DNA of 64,000 nucleotides, from contig OZ176055.1 of NCBI GenBank assembly GCA_964247055.1, positions 930,001 through 994,000 of the forward strand, given 5' to 3'. The stretch is from Paragordius varius (taxonomy: Eukaryota > Nematomorpha). The notes under the pieces are model-generated. The model had not been told where the DNA came from, ran no database searches, and worked only from the letters and a program-made list of their open reading frames with translations. The translations under genes were made by a program, and so were the position numbers. Shown here in pieces: positions 34,438-46,017 of the stretch; position 1 is the stretch's first letter; each line of letters begins with the position of its first letter.

Positions 34438-34602
34438 GATATTGGACAATCGTCAATCGTATGCATTCCAGTTTCGAGCTTGTTAGTTTTCATCAGTACG
34501 ACACAACTAGTTGACTCGAGAGTTAATCCTGGGATCCGTTATATAAATTGGGATTTTAACGTAATCGGCTTTATTTTAAACATATTATTTTATGTCGTAA
34601 AG
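34438..34602 (+). other. Orphan exon-like segment with one hydrophobic stretch
   Basis: A 55-codon open stretch, less AT-rich than its surroundings, preceded by an acceptor-like cag and closed by a good gtaatt donor in phase 0. It encodes pieces such as IPVSSLLVFISTTQLVDSRV and NPGIRYINWDFNVIGFILNI, ending in YVVK: one or two membrane-type segments. I do not recognise the family. It has no ATG in frame. It could be an exon of an unknown gene, or an upstream alternative exon of the hexokinase gene, whose exon 2 also begins in phase 0. Confidence 0.3.
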
Positions 34603-36356
34603 GTAATTATTGGTTCCTTAGCAAATATTTTGAGTCTTTTCTCATGTTACCACAAAATTAATTTTAAAATTAGTATCAAACACGAAATAAATTTATGTAA
34701 GACCCCGTAAATAAAATCATCTATGTACTGTTAAAAAATATATATTATTGCATCATACTAATGACGTTTATATCCTTAAATCCTAATTAAGATGTGGTTG
34801 TTTTTATTTTCTAAATTAAACAAGTAATTAAATTTTTCAAATTCTACAAATTCCAAACGTGTTTTGTGGTGCATCCGTTTTTTGTTTGCGTTTTTTCGAA
34901 ATTTTTGAAAAATTACTCAAAAAAACTAAAAAACACCTTTGGCCACCTGTTTGTGTGAGGTGGTATCACGCGATAAAAAAATACTAAAAACGTGATTATA
35001 TTAAAATTTTTACGGTAAAAATGAAATAATAAGGTTAAGGTTATTTCGTAAACTATTGTTATTCATTTTTTTACATTATGTAGTCATTGATAGTTAAAAC
35101 AAAAAATATACTGTGGGTGTAATATTCAAATCTTAAGCTATAATACCTGCTAAATATAACACAACTTAAACTTAATAATATCAAAATTTAACCTTTAATA
35201 TAGTGGCTTACGTGATAGGTTTTTTCAAGTTTAATTTTTTTCCCCACTATGAACCTTGTTCAAATAAATTTTAAATGTTAGATAATAGACTTACAGACTA
35301 CAAATGCTTTCTAGCAATCGTGAGCGAAAATCAGCTGATATACATTACTATTTAAATTGTTATATATTCAATGATAAAAAAAGCTACGTGCTTTATAACC
35401 TAATTATGTTGGTGCGGTATTTGCGCTAAAAATTCCATAAATGTTTTTACGTGACTACCTTAAATTATTATCTTTCTAAAAAAATCCTTAAAATTTGTTT
35501 GGTCGGTTAATATCTATAATTTAATTATATCGATGGTCTTTATATTTACAGTTTTATTTTAACCTCTTGATGTAAGTACAATGTTGACCTTATTGGTTTT
35601 TTAATATATTTTTTGAGTTTAAATGAGTTGATATAATATATAAAAAATGAACTACTAAGTGAGATAAATGATGCAAGAGTTCAAGCTATCATATGTGTTA
35701 CTATTGACGCATGCACTCATTTACATATCGAATGGTAATCAAAAAAGCAGACCTTTAAAAATATTATCTAAAGGATCTAAACAACATAATTAATATTTGT
35801 AGAACTATTTATTTAATTTATAAAAAATATATATTAATTTATTGTAAAAAAAATACACATTCAAAAATACCGTTGATATCTTTTAAAAAATATTTGTTTA
35901 GAAATTGACCTTTAAATACGGCTTGATTGCACAACACAAAATTGCGTAATCAAACATCATTCATTAATCATAAATACGCAAAATTTTCATATTTTTAGCT
36001 TCCTGTTTTTTTTCATTCTTAAAATATTTTTTTGTGGTTAGTTTAGTATACATATAATTTAACATTCTAAAAGAAAAAAATTTGTATATTGTTTACATTT
36101 TTAGCGTATAATTACTTTGTATGCATAATATATAATACTAAATAACTCTTTCTCGCTCTCTCTAAACTTTGTGAGAGATAGTGGCGTGTTTTTATATCTA
36201 TAAAAAAAAATTGTAAATATAAAAAGATTCTTCACTCCATGTGTATATAAAAATAGTTTTATAATTTTTTTGACTTTTTGTCCACCACTAAATTAACAAA
36301 AAATATATCTTATAACATTTTATTTAATTAAAATCAAAGCTTTTCAATAAATTATT
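34603..36356. other. Spacer upstream of hexokinase
   Basis: About 1.75 kb of AT-rich sequence. A less AT-rich block near 34850-34980 could be promoter-related. A tctcgctctctc stretch lies near 36150. No ORF of interest. Confidence 0.35.
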
Positions 36357-39300
36357 ATGCTTGAAACGCAAAAAACTGATTTTATATTCCCCCATCAATC
36401 TTTAAATCCTCAAAATTCCCATGATATGAGTTTTACAAACGGCAATAATCATTCTCAAACACCTGTTGAAGGGTTAATGGAGGAATTGGTATTTTACTAA
36501 TTACATTTTAATTATTTGCTAAATTTAAAATTTTTAGGAAAAGTTTTTGGATATTCTCTAATTTGAGCCACTTAAATAACGGTAAAACCAGTTTAATTCA
36601 CTTTAAATTTCTAAATAATATATTAATTTAGAATGGAGATTTTGATTTCATTAAATATTCTAGCCAAATATGGCTTCTTCAAAAATCACTTTTTGAAAAC
36701 TTGTGTAAACGAGTTTAAAAAACAGTAAACAATTATATTTTTAAAAATTATTTTCAGATATATATTTAATATATATATAAAGCTTAAGTAGGAATTTTTC
36801 CTATTGACATTCTTATGGACCCGTATAATCCATAAGCTGCTCCCTAATGCAACAATATGAATTATCATGATTATTATTTAATTAATAAGGTGAAAAGGAA
36901 AAAAAAGTTTTGAAAAAATGTATACCCTTAATAACACATTCCAGTAAAATGTATACATTAGTATTAGCGTATAGTATAAAAGAAGTTTATACCATATTAA
37001 TGTTAAAAGATGGATAAAAAACGTTTTTTTCTAGTCGCTTTTGTTTTTTTACTATACGCTACTGTACACTAAATTTATTTGGAAGTCTACTTCCAATTTA
37101 TTTTGCTTGCAAAAATTGGTCATTTTTGTGAAAACATGTGACCAATAAATCTGTTAATACGGTGTGGTGTAATGTACAGCTTTAAGTGATTAATTATTCG
37201 ATTGCTAATAGTATTGTTGACAACATTTACTGATCAAATTATATAAAACTGAGATGATCGGAGTTGGCACACATTCCTGTTAATATGGTATCGAGTCGTC
37301 ACATTTATAAAAGTTGAGACATTGTTTCAAAAAACATTGAGACATAATCAGACAGATAGAAAACAGATGACGCTTTTTTAAAAACTGTTTTTTAAAAGAC
37401 TTTTTTTCATTATGAATAATACAGTTGAGTACCAAATATATGGCATATACAAAAAGGGCAGTATTATTGGCTTATAGTTATTTTTTTTAGTATTAACTAT
37501 TATTAGCCAATAATAATTCTCTTTGCTGCATAGGTTATTTGGCAATAATTAATAACTTTCTTTCTAGCAATATATCCACTTTTTCATACTGTAATTACAA
37601 ATGGTATAACTTTACTGACTTTTAATTCAAATTATTTTTAGTTTTTTTTGGGTGAGGCTTGAAGAAAAGATTTGAAATTATTATCCAAATCTGTAATTAC
37701 TTATGTATGCTTAACCAAAATTTTATAGCCTTCTTCTCATGTTGTTTGTACCGTCTGATAACTAATATATTTAAAAAATGTTTGTACTGTACTATCTAAA
37801 GTTAATCAAGCTATCATTTTATTTTATTTTGAGAAATATTCTTGATCTATAAAAGTCTTTTTATTGGGGAAAAAAGAAAAAATGCAAATATCTGCAATTT
37901 TTACGCTATGCGCCTAGTAAATAACCAACCTTTTAAGCCAATGGCTATTAGAGTTCTTTAATTGGTGAATAAATAGAGAAAAAATGTACATGTATTACAA
38001 AATTTTCTTGTTTAAATAAGATAGACAGTCATGTATCCTTTATTTTGTCAAAAATTTATTTTCTTTCGTTAAATATGGGTATATATATTTGTTAAAGAAT
38101 GGAAAAAAAAACAAGAGCTCTATGGTATTAACAATATCATATTAATCAAAAAAATATAAGAATTACTACCATAGAGCTCTTGTTATTTTTCATTCTTTAC
38201 CAAATATTTATACCCGTTTAACGAAAAAAAAATAAATTTTTGATAAAATAAAGGTACATTAAGTATAAATATAATTTAACCCAACAAGTATAGCTCACAT
38301 AATTTATTTACCATCGTTCTGCTCCAATATATATTTATTTTAAACCAATAAAAATATCTCTTTACTGTTTATATGTAAAAAAGTGGCATATAAAATTTTA
38401 TTGTCCATATAGAGGCGCAAATACATTAAACCCTTTGATGTTTCCGAGGAGCAATTAGTGCGTATGATGATTCTACTGGGCCAAGAAATGGAGATTGGAC
38501 TTTCCCAGGAAGGCCATTTGAGGAAAACGCCCGTGCAAATGGAAAACACATATGTTTCCGAGCTGTTGGATGGAACTGGTATGTAATAGAAAATATTAAT
38601 AATTTAATAATTACAGTATTATACAGACAAATGTGTAAAATCTAAAAAACAACCCCATACTTTTTAAATTTATATTTCATAACTGCAAAATCAATATTGT
38701 GGTTTTAGAGTTTATGTTAAAAAAATTAAGGTTAAAAAAGTATGGTTGTTTTTCAAAAATAATATTTGCCTTTGTGTTTTTACATTTTGTCTGTGTAAAT
38801 TGTTAATGAAAATTTTTTGCACTAATTTTTTAACATCTCAAATACTATATTAGGCTTAAAAATATATTCTCAAAATTTTTTAAACTTACCTTAATTTATC
38901 AAGTTTTAACAGGACTAAAGACAAATTTTTTATATAAAGAAATTGAATAAATGAGCAATTATGCTGTCAAAATGATGTCGTTTGCTAAGCAGATTACGTA
39001 AAACCATTTTTTGCGCATTTGTGTTTGTCCTTAAAAATATATGATACATAGACAAAAAAAGATAACTTTGGAATTGTTGCATAATTAATTTATGTGTTTT
39101 GATATGGATAGTTATATGGTTAAAAAATTTGCCAAAAAGGCTTTGTTTGATGTGGTAATTTCGGCATTTTTTTCTCAATTATGCCTTAATTTTTTTTGTT
39201 GTTTTTAATTTTTGTTCATAATTTTTCTTGTAACTTTAATGACAAAATGGACCCAAATATTAATTAAAAATGACAAATTAAACAAAACATATTGTTTAGG

Positions 39301-41985
39301 GGGGATTATATACAAATCTGGGGTTGAAATATAATTAATAGAGTAACGAGAGCTATTATTGGCCATTTCGATATTTTAAATGGCTAAATGATGCCTTATT
39401 TACATGTGTGTGTTGTTTTGCATTAGATTTTTCATTCATTAAAATATTTCCAACAGGCGCCATTGTATTTTCCTCTGATTTTTAATTAACACTTTCTCAC
39501 CTTTTACTTTATTGTCTTGGTTTACCTTTTGGGGTGATTTATCTCATGAGCTCAATTTTGAAAATGCAGGAGATAAGTAAGTATACATTGCTAGAAATTT
39601 ATTAATTATTGCCAAATAGTAAATACAATAGAGGGCAGAATTATGGCTTATAGTTATTTCTCACTTATATTAGCCAATAATACTGCCTTTGCTGTATTTA
39701 CTATTTGGCAATAATTAATAAATTTATAGCAATCTATACTTACTCATACTGTAAACTAGAGTTTTGGAATTTATTGTAGTTAAAAATTAATTATCTAATA
39801 TTGTTTTCATGTATTAGATAAAAAGTTTATTTTACAGTTTTTGACTATTAAAGTCTAAAATTGGGACAGCCCTAAAAGGCGATTGGAACGAACAGCTGTT
39901 ATTAAAATCGCATCAAGTTTTTGCAAAATGTAGCCATAAAGCTTTATTAAGTTAATTATTTACATTTTCTAACCATAATATACGTTTGTTTGCCTGTTGC
40001 AATAGCAATTGCAAAAAATATAGATAAAAAATGGCGACAAAAAAGGTTGAGATGAGGATTTTTTACAATTTTATTTTTTAAAAAATGATTTGTATAATGC
40101 GCCTCAAAGGCTAATGAAGGCATATTTTTAAATTCCGCTTAATACCTAATATATTTTTAAGATATTGAAATTTCAAATCGCTTGGCCTATAAAATTAACC
40201 CAAAGGTGATCGAGTATTAAATATCTAACTAATTTCCAACAACATACATGTAAATTAAATTGCCTTTTATTTATTTAAAAAACCGTAATTTCCATTTATA
40301 TCTTTGTAATCAATGATAAATTGATTGAATATGGCTGCGGCATCTGACTCCGTGTAAGATTTACACTCTGTCGCTCTTTGAATATTGTCAGCCCTGGGAA
40401 GGCTAGTGTTTAGTAGGAAATTTATGAGTCTCCTTTATAATTTTTATGTACACTCTAAAGAGTAGTATTATGCCTTACAAAGGTCTTTTAATTGATGAAT
40501 GGAAAAAGGTTATTTTATACTAATCAGATTGTCTCATATTTTGAAAAATAATATCGACAAACAAAAAAACACATATCAAAACAATTCTCAATAAAACGCT
40601 CAATCTACTTGTATTTTTAAGTTAATTATGTTATTCTTTCAATTTTTTACAGAACATGGATCGTACTTAGCTATTGATTTGGGCGGAACGCGGTTCCGCG
40701 TTCATTATGTAACGGTCGATGGGTCCAACATATCGGCTCAAACTACACCATACCCATTACCTCAAGACATTATACAAGGCGAGGGGAAAGATGTATGAAA
40801 TTAAATTTGGTTTTGGATATTTAGAAATTATGTGAAAAAAATCATTTTTAGAAACGTTTTTTGTTTTTGTAATTTCAACGGATCTTTTATGACCCTTTGA
40901 AAAGCGAAAAAAAATTAGGTTCGTTCTCTTGAGGAATACGTTCTTATAGAGCAACGGTTATATAAAAGTGAGACCTATTGTTTTTAACCTTGCGATAACG
41001 GTTTTTATGGTCTGTCTTTGTTCCAAACCCTATACAAAATTTTGTTTGCAATGTAAGGCTAATTAATTATCTTTTTTAAATTTAAAATTAGAAATATTTT
41101 TAATTTGGATGGTAATATATTTACATGATATTAACAAGGTAAATATGTATTGAAAACCATATTTTATTTTTTTGAGATAAGGAATAAATGTAGTTTATCC
41201 GTTAGAAATATAGATGTTCTCACTAAATATAGTTTATAATTTATCTTACAAGTATTCCAGAAGCATAAAATGTTCGATAACAACACTGTAAATTTATTTT
41301 TGAACCTAGCTAGACCAATTTATGGATATATATCATGTTATCACATATATAATATTAACCGATATGCCATTCCACAATTTATATATGGCTATTATCTGTC
41401 ATTTATTAACTATGATATTTGTCAAATTAGTTTAACCATAATATTTTATAATATTTTAGCTTTTCCGTTACATTGCCACGTGCCTTTCCTCATTTCTGGA
41501 TGAAAAAAATCTTAAGTCTCGATGCGACCAATTATCACTCGGTATATACAGTAACAACAAAAAATGTATAGTTAGAAAATGATTTAATAATAAATCAAAA
41601 TTAGCATTTATACAAGATGTGTTAAAAGCTAAATGGAGAATAGAGACATTTTTTAGAAACAAGTGCAATTAATGTGTAATTTATAAAATAAAGTAAACTA
41701 GCATACGATAAGGTGGTTAATTTGTTGGAGCAAAAGGTCAGGCTTGAAAAATTTAAATATTAATAGGGTTTTTTTTCAAAAAATAAACTATGGTCTGCTT
41801 TTATTACAGCAACTAGCCTTATTAAGTCACTTTATTGGTAAATAATGAATAAAATGTAATATGAACGCAGGCATCATTTTTATCCATTAACTCTCAAGAC
41901 CCATATAAGATGGCTATTCTTATACAAAACAAATATTAATTATATACTGCTAAATATATAACGTTTTATCTGTAAAATAACAGTA

Positions 41986-42037
<52 letters not shown>

Positions 42038-45000
42038 ATATTAGGTTTTTGTTTTTCTTTTCCAATCATTCAAAAATCCCTAAACTCCGGACTTCTCCTC
42101 GTTTGGACCAAAGACTTTAAGTGCTCGGGCGTTGAGGGTAATGATGTGGTTGCCATGCTCAAAGAAGCTCTTACAGAACAAGTATTTAAATGAATATTTC
42201 TCAAAAAAATAAATCCGATATAAGTATGATAAACGATTTAGAAACAAAGAAAGGCCATTTTTTTCTTTTAAAAATACTCCCATTTTTAACAGGCGAATTT
42301 TGGGTTAACGTAAAAATAAATGCTAATAAATGAATTTTTTATTAATTTTTATGTGATAATATTCAACAGGGACTCAATATTAAAGTTTCAGCCATATTGA
42401 ATGATTCAACAGGAACGCTAGTTGCTGGTTCCGTGAAAGACCCAACCTGTTGTATGTCTGTCATAATTGGTATTCATTTAAATGTTTAAATTAATTTATT
42501 CTTTAATTACGGGAATAAAATATTAAAATAAAAAATAAAAGAACAATTTATCATACCATGACTTTTTTATAATCCTATCATTTTGGGGTGTGCAATGTAG
42601 TATAAAAATGTAAATTTATAACAAATATAATTTTTCCCAATTGTAATCATTTATATACAGAAAAAATCTTAGTTAAAAAATATGACCTTTATATTTTTAA
42701 TGTATTCGTCACGCCAAAATTTATCTAAAATTTTGAAAGATTTTTTTCGTCAAATTGTTTTTTTATTGTTTCTTTAAAAAAATACAGGAACGGGAAGTAA
42801 TGCAGCCTACTTGGAAGAAATCGATAATATTGGAATGTGGGAAGGACACAAGCATCATACTGGAAAATTTGTAAGGGAAATTTAATAGGCTATACGCATT
42901 TTTGGTATTTAACATTTCTAAAAAAATTCCCACGTAAAACGATTTTGGATTTTTGGCGAAAATCTTTTTACAAAAATGGTTTCTTTTCCAATAGGAAAAA
43001 CACAGTTTAACATTAGGACATTAATGATTTTTTTTATTATAGTCCGTCATAGATATGGAATGGGGTGCATTTGGAGATAATGGCATAATAGATTACTTGA
43101 AGACTCCTTTTGACCACATTGTGGATCGAAATTCGAAACATCCCGGATCTTTTTCGTAATAAAAAATTCTGTTAGTTTATAAATATAAAATTTAAATGAG
43201 AAAATAAATTTCTTTTGTAATAATAACCGCAGTTTTGGAATAAAATCCAGTCATTATAATACAATTATATAGGTTTGAAAAGTTGTTTAGTGGGTTATAC
43301 CTGGGTGAAGTTTTTCGCGAAGTCCTACACGATTATTGGACAAATTATCATATTGTGCCCGTGCATAATAATGTGCAAAATAGCCATGAAATGGATAATA
43401 TTGATAATCATAAGAAAATCTTCCAAAAATCCGAACAACAAAATGGAGAAATACCCAATGGTGTAAGGGCTTTAATTTCGTTAAGCTTTGATCTACTATT
43501 ATTTGTTCGTCCGAAAATCTTTTAAACTTGTAGTAATGATAAGATTATAATAAAAATGCAAAAAAATACCGTTTACCCAGCCAAACGATTACAAAAAATG
43601 CTTTGCGCATGCGTATCCCCGTTTTATTCGTCTGATTTCGAGTTTTTGGGCAAAATATTATAAGAAAGTTTTTGACGCTAAATATATTCTATTCAATATT
43701 CCTATTTTTATTTAATATCCTTTTTAATTTACTAGAAAAATGTTTTTTGCCAGGAATATCCATAATTTTTCTCATTTTTTATTTTTTTATAGTTTCTAGA
43801 AAACAATCACAATACAACATCAGAACAATATGGTATATCTAAGCAAGAAAACTTAATAAATGTTAATGTATCTAATTCTGCCCTGGGCGATAATCAATTA
43901 AACCAAATCAATACAAATAACCACCTAAATAATAAAACAAATGGCCATAATCCAAAATTATCCTCAAATAATATCATATTTAATAATGCCAGTTCTATAT
44001 CTGAAATTCATGATATCAATGAATCCCATCTAATGGATAAAGTAAAAATTTTCAGCCAAAAATGGGGTTTACCGACCAAATGTGTGTCTGGAATCGAAGA
44101 GGCGTAATAAATTTGTCCTTTAATCCTATTTTAATTATTTTTCAAAAATACATTTTCCTTAACTATTTTTCCGTATCTAGCAAGTTAAACAACATGTATA
44201 AAAAGTGTGGATATATTTTTTGAATGAAAAAGTGTTAAACTTAAATAAAGAATGTTACTCATTAAGTGAGACAAGTCGCTCTCTCCTAAAATGAAGAGAA
44301 AGCTGAATCTAATGATTCAACCTTCTTGTCCAGCCAATTTTAAAAGTTTTATGAAGAAATTTATGATATTACATAATATTTTAACCGTATTAAATGAATC
44401 ATTTTCATTAAAAAAAAGTTCTGTTATTTTACGATACAATGCTACATGTGGTTAATTTAGTTGGAGAATTAATTGCCTAATTAAGGTTAAAAATACCATT
44501 TTCCATTACAGGGGTTACTAACCTCTTTTTAACAAAAAAATAACTTTAAAATCTACATACCCAATATTTCAATTCAAAATTGGCCAAAATATGCACGAAT
44601 TTGATCTCTTAAATCAAATGTAGACGACTTATTTCGAAACAAATATAAACTGCAACCTGAAATAAATCGAGGCATTAATATATAATATATTTTTTTAAAA
44701 AAAAATAGGGCATCCGTAGGTGATGAAGAACGGTTTAACAATATTTTGTTGAATGAATTGGGCATATCACCTGATTTTCTAACAGCTGTCGATAAAACTT
44801 TTATGAAAGAGTTGTGCGCGGTTCTCATTTCCCGGGCAGCAAAATTGGTGGCCGCAGGTTAGATAAGTCGTTTTTTTTAATTTTTTTAAATATGAATTTT
44901 TTAAATGATTTTAAACAACTCATAAAAAATTTTTAGTGTTAATATAAGACAAAATTAAGTTATAGGCTATCATTTGTTAGTATTTTATAATTTTAAATTT

Positions 45001-45792
45001 TAAAGCCATTCATTTAAAAATTCAAACTTTTTCTCACAAACATAATTTAAAATATAGGTTTAATTTTTCATAATATTTAGAAGCCGTCCTAGAAATTAAA
45101 GTTTATATATTGACTAGAATATTAGGCTAAATGTCATTTTTTTTAGTTTACGATCACTCTTTTAAAAAAGGTTACTTGTTAATATTTCAACCTGAAATCC
45201 CTTATTTTTCCATTTTATCTGGGTATTTTTGATCATTTTGAATTCTTTTACAAATATTTTTTATTCAATAGCAATGGCCAGTGTGCTACACCGTATGAAA
45301 CGAAAGGAATGTGGAATAGCTATAGATGGAAGCATGTATAAACTTGTACCTCGATTACATGCGCTCATTGTACATTGGCTAACCAAATTATATCCCCATG
45401 GGCAGGTATTGACTTGCTACATTAAAAATTTAACGATCAGCTGATTTTAACGGCTGTTTTAAGCGTTTTTCGTACAAATATTGCAATTATTGTAAAACAA
45501 ACTAGGTGCTTATATTTTTTACAATTGCACCATATTGTTAGACCGGGATTTTTTTGGCTAACCTATTTTTGCGAATAAATTTAGCATAATTGCAATATTT
45601 TGGCAGTACTGTAACCCCAAACTATAATAATTACTAATAATGTTTTATCTTTCATCTATTTAATTTTAGGTCAAAATATTTTTGAGTGAGGATGGGAGTG
45701 GAAAGGGGGCAGCTTTAGTTGCTTCAATAGCTGACCGACTTTGTCACAAATTGTCCAATTGTCAAACGCTTCAAACTGATTTGAAAACATGA
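36357..45792 (+). CDS. HK: Hexokinase, 13 exons, with an Asn-rich insertion
   Basis: Exons 36357-36488, 38413-38578, 40653-40792, 41460-41541, 42045-42181, 42370-42469, 42788-42870, 43043-43155, 43273-43462, 43793-44103, 44709-44857, 45272-45405 and 45670-45792 join to 619 residues. It phosphorylates glucose at the entry to glycolysis. Landmarks: phosphate-1 motif DLGGTRFRV from Asp108, sugar-binding GFCFSFP and [15 protein letters not shown], catalytic Asp231 in [39 protein letters not shown], adenosine-side DGSMYK and [11 protein letters not shown]. It is a single-unit hexokinase, but longer than the usual 450-500 residues: exons 9-10 carry about 110 extra Asn/Ser/His-rich residues (about 345-465) between the two ends of the large domain. 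The Asn usual in DLGGTN is Arg113 here. The N-terminal 44 residues are poorly conserved. No mitochondrial targeting is evident. Confidence 0.93.
36952..37080. repeat. Palindromic repeat in hexokinase intron 1
   Basis: Inverted arms agcgtatagtataaaa and tttactatacgctactgta. The outer part near cagtaaaatgtatacatt resembles CAGT-ended MITEs, but the sequence does not match families A-D closely. Confidence 0.45.
37422..37591. mobile_element. MITE family A, hexokinase intron 1
   Basis: cagttgagtaccaaatatat at the left, inverse tatccactttttcatactg at the right, TA-flanked. The inner arms gggcagtattattggcttat and attagccaataataattct are the most conserved part of the family. Confidence 0.75.
38026..38260. 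mobile_element. MITE family D, hexokinase intron 1
   Basis: cagtcatgtatcctttattt at the left and its inverse aaataaaggtacatt at the right, with inner arms caagagctctatggtattaa and taccatagagctcttgttat. Nearly the same as the copy at 4255-4485. Confidence 0.78.
38614..38808. mobile_element. MITE family B, hexokinase intron 2
   Basis: Left cagtattatacagacaaatg; inner arms aacaaccccatactttttaa and aaaaaagtatggttgttttt; right tacattttgtctgtgtaaat with a decayed end. Confidence 0.68.
39567..39751. mobile_element. MITE family A, hexokinase intron 2
   Basis: Near-perfect palindrome: aagtaagtatacattgctag on the left and its inverse agcaatctatacttactcat on the right; inner arms gggcagaattatggcttata and tagccaataatactgcctt. 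The most symmetrical copy of the family in this window. Confidence 0.8.
39900..40250. repeat. Dispersed repeat family H, copy 2
   Basis: Intronic partner of 7680-8000, with the same block order (tcaagtttttg, aaaatgtagcc, aagttaattatttacatttt, ttttttacaattttattttt, aaatcgct). Diverged, ends unclear. Confidence 0.45.
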
Positions 45793-45972
45793 TTGCGCCT
45801 TTAAATAATGTCCAACGCATATTACAATCAATGATACATTTTTGAGGCGGGGAATCGGAAAATTAAATTTAAACTACAACAATTATAATATTAATGATAC
45901 TGGAATACATATTGTCCAACAATTTATATTTATATATTGAATTTTATAAACCTAACATTTTTTATGGTTTCT

Positions 45973-46017
<45 letters not shown>

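Noticed and set aside
41270-41503. 77-residue ORF in hexokinase intron 3
   Set aside because: A different frame, starting at 41460 after ttttag, encodes [15 protein letters not shown], which matches the hexokinase family; the longer ORF is chance.
43275-43466. 63-residue ORF in another frame of hexokinase exon 9
   Set aside because: The frame used by hexokinase ([15 protein letters not shown]) accounts for this sequence.
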